From Polynucleobacter sp. MWH-UH24A (GTDB lineage: Bacteria > Pseudomonadota > Gammaproteobacteria > Burkholderiales > Burkholderiaceae): a DNA stretch of 64,000 bases. A program made the translations under genes and the position numbers. Positions 8,201-17,101 of the stretch are shown here, piece by piece. The stretch covers positions 1,798,001-1,862,000 of the forward strand of contig NZ_CP061292.1 of the NCBI RefSeq assembly GCF_018687475.1. Reading direction: 5' to 3'. Every line of letters starts with the position of its first letter. Within the stretch, counting starts at the first letter, position 1. The notes under the pieces are model-generated. The model saw only the letters and a list, made by a program, of their open reading frames with translations, had not been told where the DNA came from and did no database searches.

Positions 8201-8715
8201 TAGTTAGGCAAAATAATCTTACTCTCTGCGTCACCATTGCCAGCTTGGGCGCCTTGAGCCGCTTGAGCCTGAGCCAAGCGGTGCTCATACATGCCATGAA
8301 AGTTAATGTCAGCGAGATGAATGGGCTGAAAACCAGCACGACTAATGATGTCAGCAACGTTCGAACGCAAATAGGGAAAGATGATTGTTGGGCAAGTGAT
8401 GCCAAGCATTGGATCAATTTGCTCAGGTGGAATATTTTTAAACTCGAAAATACCAGCTTGTTTCGCTTCGACCAAAAACATGACCTTACCCTCAACACGC
8501 GCAGTAACAGTGCTCAAAAGAGCAACCTCAAATAACTCATCACTTAAACGATCCACCGCAATATCCAACTCCACCTGAATTTGTGGTTCGCTATGAACCA
8601 ACAAAATACCGGGGGCATTGGGTTGCTCGAGCGATAAGTCTTTTAAATACACTCGTTGAATAACAAACGAAGGATCGTTTGAACCCGTTGCTGAATTCGT
8701 TGCAGCATCACTCAT
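8200..8715 (-). CDS. secB: Protein-export chaperone SecB
   Basis: A 171-residue SecB, the tetrameric cytoplasmic chaperone that keeps preproteins unfolded for SecA. Typical parts are [12 protein letters not shown] near the N-terminus, [15 protein letters not shown], and [24 protein letters not shown]. The C-terminal tail is longer than in E. coli and rich in Ala, Gln and Gly. AGAGGG stands before the ATG. It lies in a grxC-secB-gpsA order, 27 bp after grxC. Confidence 0.96.
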   Translation of the reverse strand: MSDAATNSATGSNDPSFVIQRVYLKDLSLEQPNAPGILLVHSEPQIQVELDIAVDRLSDELFEVALLSTVTARVEGKVMFLVEAKQAGIFEFKNIPPEQIDPMLGITCPTIIFPYLRSNVADIISRAGFQPIHLADINFHGMYEHRLAQAQAAQGAQAGNGDAESKIILPN

Positions 8716-8742
8716 AAAAACCCTCTTTCGTATTAGAAACGT

Positions 8743-8997
8743 TTAGGCTAAAAGCGGATCAAGACCGCCTGCACGATCCAATGCTGCCAGATCATCGTAA
8801 CCGCCAATATGACGATCGCCAATATAAATTTGTGGAACAGTTCGCCGACCCGTGCGTGACATCATCTCTTCTCGCCTTGCCGGATCGACATCAATCAAAA
8901 TCTTTTGCAAATTCTGAACACCCTTTTTTTGCAAAAGTTTTTCTGCCATGACACAGTACGGACAAACACGAGTGCTATACATCAAAACGTCTGGCAT
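8743..8997 (-). CDS. grxC: Glutaredoxin 3
   Basis: An 84-residue glutaredoxin with active-site CPYC (residues 12-15), TVPQIYI and the GGYDDLAALD glutathione-binding end. It reduces disulfides and mixed glutathione disulfides in the cytoplasm. ATG 8997 is chosen because the family starts at MPDVLMYS, and GGGGA precedes it; an in-frame start at 9060 would overlap the rhodanese gene. It is followed by secB. The glutathione genes gshA/gshB are elsewhere in this window. Confidence 0.93.
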   Translation of the reverse strand: MPDVLMYSTRVCPYCVMAEKLLQKKGVQNLQKILIDVDPARREEMMSRTGRRTVPQIYIGDRHIGGYDDLAALDRAGGLDPLLA

Positions 8998-9007
8998 GGC
9001 TTCCCCA

Positions 9008-9424
9008 TTACGATTTAACAAGTGGCAATCCAGAAGTTTGCCAAGCGCCAATACCGCCATCTAAAACACCCACTTCGGTATAGCCAAGATTGCGAAGTTC
9101 TTTGGCTGCTTTCTGAGAATGAGCCGGACCCCGACCGATCACCACAACGGGATACTTTTGATCAATTTTCATTGTTTTCAGACTAGAGCCCAAACTCTCC
9201 AGGGCGATATTTTTGGCATTTGGTAAATGACCTAATTTAAAATCCTCCTCGGCTCGCAAATCGATCACACTGGCTTTGCGACGGTTAATCCAAATGGTGG
9301 CATCGGTGGGAGTTAAGCCCTTGCCACTAATTAGGGTTGATAATGTTGGCATGAATAAAGCGGTGCCCGAAATGATGATTAAGGCGGCCAATACGAGGTT
9401 GTCAGTTTGAGCTAAGAAGTCCAT
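9008..9424 (-). CDS. Membrane-anchored rhodanese-like protein lacking the catalytic Cys
   Basis: A 138-residue protein with an N-terminal membrane helix (about residues 8-27) and a rhodanese domain (about 40-138) containing SVIDLRAEEDFKLGHLPNAKNI and LDGGIGAWQTSGLPL. In active rhodaneses a Cys opens the loop after the VVV strand; here that loop reads VVVIGRGPAHSQ, with Gly97 where the Cys is expected. Sulfur transfer is therefore unlikely, and a binding role is possible. ATG 9424 is chosen; TATAAT lies 6 nt before it. Gene order rhodanese-grxC-secB is common in betaproteobacteria. Confidence 0.85.
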   Translation of the reverse strand: MDFLAQTDNLVLAALIIISGTALFMPTLSTLISGKGLTPTDATIWINRRKASVIDLRAEEDFKLGHLPNAKNIALESLGSSLKTMKIDQKYPVVVIGRGPAHSQKAAKELRNLGYTEVGVLDGGIGAWQTSGLPLVKS

Positions 9425-9430
9425 TGTCAG

Positions 9431-9440
9431 ATTATAGAAT
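9431..9440. promoter_or_regulatory. Overlapping divergent -10 elements for rhodanese and gpmA
   Basis: The ten bases ATTATAGAAT hold TATAAT on the minus strand (9431-9436), 6 nt before the rhodanese ATG, and TAGAAT on the plus strand (9435-9440), 6 nt before the gpmA ATG. Only 22 bp separate the two start codons. Neither gene has room for a Shine-Dalgarno sequence on a transcript from these sites. Confidence 0.5.
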
Positions 9441-9446
9441 GCATCT

Positions 9447-10142
9447 ATGAAACAACTCATCCTAGTCCGTCACGGACAATCCGCCTGGAATCTTGAAAAT
9501 CGGTTTACTGGATGGGCCGATATTGATCTCACCCCAACCGGTGTCGAGCAATCCCAGCAAGCTGGTCAACTATTAAAGGCCGCTGGCTATGACTTTGATA
9601 TTGCTTACACCTCGGTTTTGAAACGTGCCATCCGGACCCTCTGGAATATCCAAGACGCAATGGATTTGATGTGGGTGCCCGTGGTCCACAGCTGGCGATT
9701 AAATGAACGTCACTATGGTGCATTAACTGGACTTAATAAGGCAGAAACTGCAGCAAAATTTGGGGACGAACAGGTGCACATCTGGCGACGTTCTTATGCC
9801 ATCGCCCCGCCGCCGCTAAGCCCTGAGCAGCGCTCTGAGCTGGCCAAGGATCCCCGCTACACCAAGCTAAAGCACGAGGATATTCCCCTCGGTGAGTGCC
9901 TTAAAGACACGGTGAGTCGGGTTCTACCTCTTTGGAATGAGTCGATCGCCCCAGCTCTAAAACTTGGAAAGCGGGTTATCTTAGTTGCCCATGGCAACAG
10001 CATCCGCGCCCTGATGAAGCATATTGATCAGGTATCCGATGAGGCAATCATGCAAGTCAACGTACCCAACGGCAATCCCCTCGTTTATGAACTGGATGAC
10101 GAGCTTCGCCCAATACAACATTTCTATTTACAGGCAAAATAG
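9447..10142 (+). CDS. gpmA: 2,3-bisphosphoglycerate-dependent phosphoglycerate mutase
   Basis: A 231-residue cytoplasmic glycolytic enzyme interconverting 3- and 2-phosphoglycerate. The phosphohistidine motif [10 protein letters not shown] is at the N-terminus, [12 protein letters not shown] in the middle, and the second catalytic His in [11 protein letters not shown]. Length is slightly below the E. coli enzyme. It starts the gpmA-ctpA-moeB run, with only 4 bp to ctpA. The start has a -10-like TAGAAT 6 nt upstream and no ribosome-binding site. Confidence 0.96.
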   Translation: MKQLILVRHGQSAWNLENRFTGWADIDLTPTGVEQSQQAGQLLKAAGYDFDIAYTSVLKRAIRTLWNIQDAMDLMWVPVVHSWRLNERHYGALTGLNKAETAAKFGDEQVHIWRRSYAIAPPPLSPEQRSELAKDPRYTKLKHEDIPLGECLKDTVSRVLPLWNESIAPALKLGKRVILVAHGNSIRALMKHIDQVSDEAIMQVNVPNGNPLVYELDDELRPIQHFYLQAK

Positions 10143-10146
10143 CTAA

Positions 10147-11583
10147 ATGCGTCAGTTATTTAGAAATATCGTCCTCATTAGTATTGGTTTAATTGCCGGA
10201 ATTGCGGCAACCATCCAGTTCTCTGCAACCGCGCAGCAGGGTACAAGCACTCTGCCGCTCGATGAATTGCGCACGCTCTCAAATGTTTTTGGGCAAATTA
10301 AGCGTGAGTATGTGGAGCCCATTGATGACAAGCAGCTGCTCACCGATGCCGTCAAGGGAATGGTCAGTAGCCTTGATCCGCATTCCGCCTATCTCGACAA
10401 AAAAGACTTTGCCGAAATGCAAGAACAAACCGCTGGTAAATTCGCTGGCCTAGGTATTGAGATCACCTCTGAGGATGGTTTAGTAAAAGTTCTTAATCCC
10501 ATCGAGGGTTCACCGGCCGCTAAAGCCGGTCTTCAAGCTGGCGATCTGATTACCCGTCTTGACGATAAACCGGTGCGCGGCATGTCACTCGATAAAGCCG
10601 TTCGTACCATGCGCGGTACACCAGGCACCAAAATTACTTTAACAATTTTCAGAAAAAGTGAAGAGCGTACTTTTCCGGTCACCATCACTCGCGCTGAAAT
10701 TAAAGTGCAATCGATTCGAGCAAAAGTTGTCGATAACAATATTGCATGGGTCCGGATCACTAGCTTTCAAGAACGTACCATTCCCGATCTTGCAAAAAAA
10801 TTAGCAGAGCTTGCCGCTAAAGATCCGAACTTAAAAGGCCTGGTATTGGATTTACGCAATAACGGTGGTGGCCTACTCCAAGGTGCGGTTGGAGTAGCGG
10901 CAGCTTTCTTGCCTCCAGGTGCTGTGATTGTGTCGACCAAAGGTCAGGCTCCTGACTCACGGCAGGTATTTAATGCGGTTCCTGCGATGTATAAACTGAA
11001 CGAATCAAATGATCCCCTTGATGAGGTTCCGCCTCTCTTTAAGAAAATCCCAATGGTAGTGCTCGTCAATGCATATTCGGCATCCGCTTCTGAGATCGTT
11101 GCAGGTGCTTTACAAGATTACAAGCGGGCCACCATTCTTGGAAAAACTACATTTGGTAAGGGTTCGGTTCAAACCGTTCGGCCACTCAGTAGCGACTCTG
11201 CACTCAAAATCACCACTGCTTATTACTACACGCCCAATGGTCGCTCAATTCAAGCATTTGGAATTAAACCCGATATTCCAGTTGATCAGAATAAAGATGG
11301 CGACCCCGAAGATGTATTGATTACCCGAGAAATTGACAGTGAGAAGCACCTACGCAACAAACAATCGTCTGAAGAGGCTTTAATCAAAGATCGTGAGAAG
11401 CGTCGCCTCCAAGAGTTGCAACTCATTGAAGAGCGTAACGCGAAGAAGACTCCTGAAGAGCGTGAGAAAGAAAAAAATCGTCGTCCACCTGAGTTTGGCA
11501 GTAATGATGACTTCATGTTGCAACAAGCGATTGCCTTCCTAAACGGTCAAACGGTCAAACGCTCGGCTTCTAAACTCGAGTAA
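10147..11583 (+). CDS. ctpA: S41 family carboxy-terminal processing peptidase
   Basis: A 478-residue periplasmic protease with an N-terminal signal or anchor (residues 1-30), a PDZ domain (about 95-170, with GLGIEI and GSPAAKAGLQAGD) and the S41 catalytic core. The presumed catalytic Ser315 lies in YSASASEI and Lys338 in TTFGKGSVQ. Such enzymes trim C-termini and control cell-wall hydrolases or lipoproteins. A charged Glu/Lys/Arg-rich region (about 385-450) lies near the C-terminus. It is between gpmA and moeB in one run. Confidence 0.92.
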   Translation: MRQLFRNIVLISIGLIAGIAATIQFSATAQQGTSTLPLDELRTLSNVFGQIKREYVEPIDDKQLLTDAVKGMVSSLDPHSAYLDKKDFAEMQEQTAGKFAGLGIEITSEDGLVKVLNPIEGSPAAKAGLQAGDLITRLDDKPVRGMSLDKAVRTMRGTPGTKITLTIFRKSEERTFPVTITRAEIKVQSIRAKVVDNNIAWVRITSFQERTIPDLAKKLAELAAKDPNLKGLVLDLRNNGGGLLQGAVGVAAAFLPPGAVIVSTKGQAPDSRQVFNAVPAMYKLNESNDPLDEVPPLFKKIPMVVLVNAYSASASEIVAGALQDYKRATILGKTTFGKGSVQTVRPLSSDSALKITTAYYYTPNGRSIQAFGIKPDIPVDQNKDGDPEDVLITREIDSEKHLRNKQSSEEALIKDREKRRLQELQLIEERNAKKTPEEREKEKNRRPPEFGSNDDFMLQQAIAFLNGQTVKRSASKLE

Positions 11584-11594
11584 TTCATTTGCTC

Positions 11595-12350
11595 ATGAAT
11601 GACGAGCAGCTTCTTCGCTATTCGCGCCACCTACTGCTCGATGAAATTGATATTGCTGGCCAAGAACGCCTGCTAAATTCTCATGTTCTCGTTATAGGTG
11701 CTGGTGGTTTAGGCTGTGCGTGCGCGCCCTATCTAGCCGCAGCTGGGATTGGAAAAATTACTCTGATTGACCATGATCATGTTGATCTCACCAATCTTCA
11801 GCGACAGATCATGCATCAAATGGATAGTATTGGCATGAGTAAAGTAGCATCAGGTAAGCGTTTTCTGAAAAACTTAAATCCCACCTGTCAGGTTCAAGCG
11901 CTTGAAAAGAAGATTGATGAACCTTTACTTGAAGAGGTCATCCAAAATGTTGATGTAGTCGTTGACTGCACCGATAACTTTCTGACCCGACATTTAATTA
12001 ATCGGGTGTGTGTAAACCATAAAAAAGTATTGGTCTCTGGAGCTGCATTACGCTTTGATGGTCAAGTGAGCGTATTTGATCTTCGTAATTCGAGCTCACC
12101 GTGCTATGCCTGCGTCTTTCCACCAGACCCAAATTATGTTGAAACCAACTGTGCCAGCATGGGAGTATTTGCACCTTTGGTGGGCATTATTGGAACTATT
12201 GCGGCGGCGCAAACTCTGCAAGTGATTATTGGTTTTGGAAAACCATTACTCGGACGTTTGTTGATCTGGAATGCCCGAACGACCCAGGTAGATGAAATTA
12301 ATCTCGCACGCCATCATGCCTGTACCGTATGCGGATCAGGCAAACCTTAG
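11595..12350 (+). CDS. moeB: ThiF/MoeB family adenylyltransferase
   Basis: A 251-residue E1-like enzyme that adenylates the C-terminus of a sulfur-carrier protein (MoaD or ThiS type) for molybdopterin or thiazole synthesis. It shows YSRHLLLDEI at the start, the ATP motif GAGGLGC, DHDHVDLTNLQRQ, the candidate catalytic Cys in ETNCASMGV, and two zinc CxxC pairs (CYAC, CTVC). No rhodanese domain is fused. ATG 11595 is preferred to an in-frame TTG 6 bp upstream. Its stop interlocks with the convergent ptsI stop (TTAG). Whether it serves Moco or thiamine cannot be told here. Confidence 0.88.
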   Translation: MNDEQLLRYSRHLLLDEIDIAGQERLLNSHVLVIGAGGLGCACAPYLAAAGIGKITLIDHDHVDLTNLQRQIMHQMDSIGMSKVASGKRFLKNLNPTCQVQALEKKIDEPLLEEVIQNVDVVVDCTDNFLTRHLINRVCVNHKKVLVSGAALRFDGQVSVFDLRNSSSPCYACVFPPDPNYVETNCASMGVFAPLVGIIGTIAAAQTLQVIIGFGKPLLGRLLIWNARTTQVDEINLARHHACTVCGSGKP

Positions 12351-14101
12351 TGAATTGAGTTCAGGCGATTAAATAGAACGCCTTGCTCAACTGGCTCGTA
12401 AGCCGCTAATAGCTCATGAATATGCATCTTTAACTTGCGAGTATCGGCTTGCATAATCTCACGCTTAACCAGTAAAAGCTGACTAAAGTGCATTGAGAAA
12501 TCGGTCAGACCCATCGCCAGCAATAGCTTTGTCAAAGCAGGGTCGCCAGCCATCTCACCGCATACTGCAATGGGTACATTAGCTCGATTTGCTTCACGGA
12601 TAATCCCCGCAATTAAGTTCAGCACCGCTGGATTTAATGGGTCATACAAGTGAGCTACAGCGTGATCGGCGCGATCAATTGCCAAGGTGTACTGGATCAG
12701 ATCGTTCGTACCAATTGAAAGGTAATCAAAGTGTTTTACAAAAAGCGGCATCATTAAGGCAGCTGCAGGTATTTCAATCATTGCCCCCACCTGAATATCT
12801 GGGTTAAATGCCTGACCTCGCTCCTGCAATTGCTGCTTTGCCTTATCAATGAGTCGCAAACTTTCATGAATCTCTTGAGCATGAGCTAACATCGGCAATA
12901 ACAGTCGAACCTGACCATGAGCCGATGCACGCAAGATTGCGCGTAATTGGGTTAAAAAAATCTCTGGCTCAGATAAAGACCAACGGATGGCCCGCAATCC
13001 AAGTGGGGAGGTTCCAGTGGTTCCGGTCTCTGTTCCCACTACCGCTTTATCAGAACCAATGTCAATCGTACGAATATTCACTGGTAAGCCAAACATTGCC
13101 TCAACGGCACGCGTGTATTCCTGATATTGCTTCTCTTCATCTGGAAGACCGTGTTCTTGGTTCATAAACAAGAACTCTGACCGAAATAGGCCAATACCGA
13201 CTGCTCCTAAATCTAGGGCATGCTTTGCATCCTCTGGTAATTCAATATTGGCAAATAACTCGATCTCAACACCATCTTTAGTGCGGGTTGGGCTGTACTT
13301 GAGCTCTTGCAACTTTTCTGACTCGATGCGTTGCTCAGCCTGAAGACTCCGATATTGACTTAAGAGCATTTCGTCTGGAGCAACCACCACAATCCCGCGG
13401 TCGCCATCAATCACAATCCAATCGCCGTGCTCAATCATGTCGCTCGCGTGCCGAATACCAACAACTGCAGGTATTTCTAGGCTGCGAGCCACAATGGCGG
13501 TATGTGAAGTCTTGCCACCCAAATCAGTCACAAATCCACCTAATGCGTTCTCTTTAAAACGCAACATGTCATGAGGTGCAATATCATGCGCCACCACGAT
13601 CGCGTCATCATCAAAGTGTCCAGTAATTAGGCCCTCACCACCAATGACAGTCTGACGGTTATTTGACTGTAAGGCCTTCAAAACACGCTCAGCGACCTGC
13701 CGAATATCATTACCCCGTTCCTTTAAATACGGATCATCCATTTCAGCAAATTGCTCAAGCAAATCATTGAGCTCCGTCGTCAACGCCCAAGCAGCGTTTA
13801 GCCGTTTTTCCCGAATTAGGGCTAAAGGCTTTTCGGCTAAGGTGGGATCCGATAGGATTAGTTGATGAACATCTAAAAATGCTGCCATCTCCTGTGGAGC
13901 ATCTTTAGGCAAAGCCGCTTTCAGAGTATTGAGCTCTTGGCGGACGCAATCAAATGCTTCGAGTAATTTTTTAGCTTCCGCCTCTTCAGTTCCGGGCTCA
14001 ATGAGGTAATGACTAACTTCAAGAGCAGCTCTGGAAATTAATACAGCTTTGCCAATCGCAATGCCTTTGGAGACTGCAATCCCATGAAGAGCAAAGGTCA
14101 T
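12347..14101 (-). CDS. ptsI: PTS enzyme I (phosphoenolpyruvate-protein phosphotransferase)
   Basis: A 584-residue enzyme I that takes phosphate from PEP and passes it to HPr. The active His200 is in GGKTSHTAIVAR. The C-terminal PEP-binding barrel contains GLFRSEFLFM, SIGTNDLIQYTLAIDR and VCGEMAGDP. It is the last gene of a leftward run gshA-gshB-EIIA-ptsH-ptsI, 2 bp after ptsH. No sugar permease (EIIB/EIIC) is nearby, which suggests regulation rather than transport. Confidence 0.96.
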   Translation of the reverse strand: MTFALHGIAVSKGIAIGKAVLISRAALEVSHYLIEPGTEEAEAKKLLEAFDCVRQELNTLKAALPKDAPQEMAAFLDVHQLILSDPTLAEKPLALIREKRLNAAWALTTELNDLLEQFAEMDDPYLKERGNDIRQVAERVLKALQSNNRQTVIGGEGLITGHFDDDAIVVAHDIAPHDMLRFKENALGGFVTDLGGKTSHTAIVARSLEIPAVVGIRHASDMIEHGDWIVIDGDRGIVVVAPDEMLLSQYRSLQAEQRIESEKLQELKYSPTRTKDGVEIELFANIELPEDAKHALDLGAVGIGLFRSEFLFMNQEHGLPDEEKQYQEYTRAVEAMFGLPVNIRTIDIGSDKAVVGTETGTTGTSPLGLRAIRWSLSEPEIFLTQLRAILRASAHGQVRLLLPMLAHAQEIHESLRLIDKAKQQLQERGQAFNPDIQVGAMIEIPAAALMMPLFVKHFDYLSIGTNDLIQYTLAIDRADHAVAHLYDPLNPAVLNLIAGIIREANRANVPIAVCGEMAGDPALTKLLLAMGLTDFSMHFSQLLLVKREIMQADTRKLKMHIHELLAAYEPVEQGVLFNRLNSIH

Positions 14102-14103
14102 GC

Positions 14104-14373
14104 CTATTCGCCCTCACCAAATCGATCTTGAATCAATTCACAAATTTTCTGTAAGGCATCGTCTTCTTTTTCGCCAACGGTCTCAATGGTGACGATGCTT
14201 CCGATACCAGCAGCTAACATCATCACACCCATAATACTTTTGGCATTGATGCGTCGGCCGTTCTTACTCATATAAACCTCGCACGGATACTCACTAGCGA
14301 GTTGCGATAATTTTGCTGAGGCACGTGCATGCAGACCAAGCTTATTAATAATTTCAATATCAACTTTTGGCAT
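14104..14373 (-). CDS. ptsH: HPr phosphocarrier protein
   Basis: An 89-residue HPr with the catalytic His15 in GLHARASAKL and Ser46 in NAKSIMGVM, the site that HPr kinase modifies in bacteria that have it. It relays phosphate from enzyme I to the EIIA protein encoded just upstream. ATG 14373 is preferred to an in-frame start at 14388 because the family begins at this Met. It overlaps the EIIA gene by 14 bp. Confidence 0.95.
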   Translation of the reverse strand: MPKVDIEIINKLGLHARASAKLSQLASEYPCEVYMSKNGRRINAKSIMGVMMLAAGIGSIVTIETVGEKEDDALQKICELIQDRFGEGE

Positions 14374-14824
14374 CACTCGTTCCTGCATTCTGATTCAAGA
14401 TAAGCTCAGTCTCTGTCATCGAAGAGGGCGCCCCTAACCGAATAATGCCGTTTTGACCCCCTTGCATTGCTTTTAGGGCAACCGATTCAACCCCGGTACC
14501 CCGATAAGAAATTGCCCGCATCAGCATTGGCAAATTCACACCGGCTAGAACAATCACCTTGCACTGGAAAAGGCCTGACCTTGCAAGCCGAGTAGCAACG
14601 TTTGCCGGCGTGGCACCCATGACGTCCGTTAATACCAATATTCCATATTCACTTTGGACCTGGGTTGCCGCTTCATAAACACGATCAAAGCTGACTTTCG
14701 TATCCTCATACGGAGGAATATCAACTGCAGCCATACGAACCGGCGCCTTGCCATAGGTATGCTCAACAAAGCCAAGCATGGATCCTGCAATCGGTGTGTG
14801 GGCAACAATTAGGATTCCTGGCAC
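14360..14824 (-). CDS. PTS EIIA component, mannose family
   Basis: A 154-residue EIIA of the mannose type, with His9 (GILIVAHTPIAGSML) as the phosphorylation site and TDVMGATPANVATRL as the second family motif. It stands alone, without IIB, IIC or IID genes. In Burkholderiales such an incomplete PTS is taken to be regulatory. It starts 1 bp after the gshB stop and overlaps ptsH. The role of its phosphorylation state cannot be read from the sequence. Confidence 0.9.
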   Translation of the reverse strand: MPGILIVAHTPIAGSMLGFVEHTYGKAPVRMAAVDIPPYEDTKVSFDRVYEAATQVQSEYGILVLTDVMGATPANVATRLARSGLFQCKVIVLAGVNLPMLMRAISYRGTGVESVALKAMQGGQNGIIRLGAPSSMTETELILNQNAGTSDAKS

Positions 14825-14825
14825 T

Positions 14826-15764
14826 TTAAATTAGCTCCTTTTCAAGCAATGTAAGCCATTTTTGAGCAATATCCAAATTGGTTTGTTGAGTAATTTCCAC
14901 AAAGCAGGTTGGGCTAGTCACATTAATCTCGGTTAAGTAGCCGCCGATCATGTCAAGTCCAACTAAGAACAAACCGCGCTTAGCCAAAATGGGGGCTAAA
15001 TGATTTGCAATTTCCTCTTCGCGCGCTGTCAGGGCCATCGCCAGACCTTTTCCACCAACGGCTAAGTTCCCACGAATCTCCGAGCCCTGCGGAATACGGG
15101 CTAAGGCATAGGGCATGACTTCACCACCAATTAATAAAACGCGCTTATCCCCGGCAGTAATTTCGGGTAAGTAACGTTGTGCCATTAATGTGCGTGCGCC
15201 ATTCTCACCCAGCGTTTCAACAATACTTGCTAAATTGAGGCCATCGGGCCCGACCCGAAATACGCCCATGCCTCCCATACCATCGAGCGGCTTAATCACG
15301 ATATCGTGATGCAGCTGATGAAAATCACGAATTGCATGAATATCACGCGTCACCAAGCTTGGAGGAATAAATTGTGGGAACTCCGTAATCGAGAGTTTCT
15401 CAGAATGATTGCGAACCGCATCTGGCGAATTAAATACCCGCGCCCCTTGCAAGACCGCAGCCGATAAGATCCAGGTACTCGTCAAATACTCCACCGTGAA
15501 AGGTGGATCTTGGCGCATCAATACCGCTGAAAAATATTCCAGCGGATGCTCCTCAAAGGAACCTAACGCATACCAATGCTCACCATCTAAAAGTTCAATC
15601 GCTTGGCAACGCGCTCTGGCTTTGCCTTCACCCCACAGCAAATCATGGCTTTGGGTATACCAAATCGCATGACCTGCAGCCGATGCAGCGCGCATCATGG
15701 CCAAGGTGCTATCTTTCTCGACCTTGAATGAATCGAGGGGATCGGCAATAAACAGAAATTTCAT
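14826..15764 (-). CDS. gshB: Glutathione synthetase
   Basis: A 312-residue ATP-grasp enzyme joining gamma-glutamylcysteine and glycine. Recognisable parts are FIADPLDSFKVEKDSTLAMM at the start, MRQDPPFTVEYL, KPLDGMGGMGVFR (nucleotide loop), GDKRVLL and EINVTSPTC near the end. It lies 8 bp after gshA and is the second gene of the gsh-PTS run. Confidence 0.96.
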   Translation of the reverse strand: MKFLFIADPLDSFKVEKDSTLAMMRAASAAGHAIWYTQSHDLLWGEGKARARCQAIELLDGEHWYALGSFEEHPLEYFSAVLMRQDPPFTVEYLTSTWILSAAVLQGARVFNSPDAVRNHSEKLSITEFPQFIPPSLVTRDIHAIRDFHQLHHDIVIKPLDGMGGMGVFRVGPDGLNLASIVETLGENGARTLMAQRYLPEITAGDKRVLLIGGEVMPYALARIPQGSEIRGNLAVGGKGLAMALTAREEEIANHLAPILAKRGLFLVGLDMIGGYLTEINVTSPTCFVEITQQTNLDIAQKWLTLLEKELI

Positions 15765-15772
15765 GGCCAGAC

Positions 15773-17071
15773 TTAAGCGGCCTCGGCATCCGGATCGGTG
15801 CGCTCAAGCTCAAGCGATGCGGCGAGCAGGGCCAAGCGCGCAACAACGCCATACATATAAAAACGGTTTGGCGCTGCACTACCTGGTTTTGCTTTCATAT
15901 CGGGCATGGCGTTTTGTTCAAACGCAAGGGGTACAAAATGCATTCCGGGTGCATTTAGATTCTCATCCGGCCCGCGATCGGTATGAACCCGATAAAACCC
16001 ACCAACTACGTAACGATCAATCATATAAACCACGGGTTCGGCCACTGCCTCATTAACCTTTTCAAAGGTGTAGACACCTTCTTGAACAATCACGTCGTTT
16101 ACCTCAAGACCTTCCTTAACAACACTCATCTTGTTACGGTCACGGCGATTTAAGTTTTTTAGATCATTGGGGTCATGCGCAACCATCACACCCATTCCAT
16201 AGGTTCCAGCATCGGGCTTCACGACCACATAAGGTTTGTCTTTAATTCCATACTCGCGGTATTTTTTAGCGGTCTTTTTGAGCACTTGATCAACTGCGGC
16301 AAGTAATTGCTCTTCACCCTTTTGCTCATGAAAATCCATACCCGTGCAGCGGGCATAATAGGGATTGATCATCCAGGGATCAATATTGATTAGTTTGGCA
16401 AATTTCTTTGCTAACTCTTCATAGGCTTGAAAGTGATTGGATTTGCGACGACTTGGCCAACCCGCATGCAATCCTGGTAATAAATATTGCTCATGGACGT
16501 TCTCGAGTATTGGTGGAATACCAGCGGATAAATCATTGTTTAGCAAAATTGAGCAAGGGTCAAAATCTTTGAGGCCCAAACGAGTCTTACGTAAGCCTAA
16601 TCGTGTAAGGGGTTCTAAAACTAACTTTCCGCCCTCAGGTAGTTCAATGGCGGTCGGCTTTTTAATCTCCTCCGATAAGGTACCCAAGCGGACATTTAAT
16701 CCAGCTTGCCGCAGAATTGATGATAGGCAGGCAATATTCTGTAAATAAAAGGTATTGCGTGTATGCCGCTCTGGGATCAATAATAAATTTTTAGCCTCTG
16801 GGCAAATTTTCTCGATCGCCGCCATCGCAGCCTGAACGGCCAAGGGCAACATTTCTGGTGACAGGTTATTAAACCCACCTGGGAATAGATTGGTATCAAC
16901 CGGAGAGAGCTTAAAGCCAGAGTTACGCAGATCCACTGAGCAATAAAACGGTGGAGTGTGCTCCTGCCATTCCAAGCGAAACCAGCGCTCAATCGTTGGA
17001 GTTGCTTCGAGAACTTTCGACTCGAGCTCTAAGAGGGGGCCACTTAAGGCGGTAATAAGATGCGGGACCAT
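15773..17071 (-). CDS. gshA: Glutamate-cysteine ligase, ATP-grasp-like proteobacterial type
   Basis: A 432-residue protein matching the GshA family found in betaproteobacteria, which is unlike the E. coli enzyme. It makes gamma-glutamylcysteine, the first step of glutathione synthesis. Visible blocks are FPGGFNNLSPE, LLIPERHTRNTFYLQN, VVKPDAGTYGMGVM and VYMIDRYVVGGFYRVH. First gene of gshA-gshB-EIIA-ptsH-ptsI. TACAAT lies 6 nt before the ATG with no Shine-Dalgarno sequence, so its mRNA may be leaderless. Confidence 0.92.
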   Translation of the reverse strand: MVPHLITALSGPLLELESKVLEATPTIERWFRLEWQEHTPPFYCSVDLRNSGFKLSPVDTNLFPGGFNNLSPEMLPLAVQAAMAAIEKICPEAKNLLLIPERHTRNTFYLQNIACLSSILRQAGLNVRLGTLSEEIKKPTAIELPEGGKLVLEPLTRLGLRKTRLGLKDFDPCSILLNNDLSAGIPPILENVHEQYLLPGLHAGWPSRRKSNHFQAYEELAKKFAKLINIDPWMINPYYARCTGMDFHEQKGEEQLLAAVDQVLKKTAKKYREYGIKDKPYVVVKPDAGTYGMGVMVAHDPNDLKNLNRRDRNKMSVVKEGLEVNDVIVQEGVYTFEKVNEAVAEPVVYMIDRYVVGGFYRVHTDRGPDENLNAPGMHFVPLAFEQNAMPDMKAKPGSAAPNRFYMYGVVARLALLAASLELERTDPDAEAA

Positions 17072-17077
17072 ATCCGC

Positions 17078-17083
17078 ATTGTA
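17078..17083 (-). promoter_or_regulatory. TACAAT -10 element 6 nt before gshA
   Basis: Minus-strand TACAAT, then GCGGAT, then the gshA ATG. The geometry predicts transcription starting at the ATG. A convincing -35 is not visible; the upstream side is the hairpin region that ends amtB. Confidence 0.45.
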
Positions 17084-17101
17084 AGTTTTTTGAAAGAAAG
17101 A

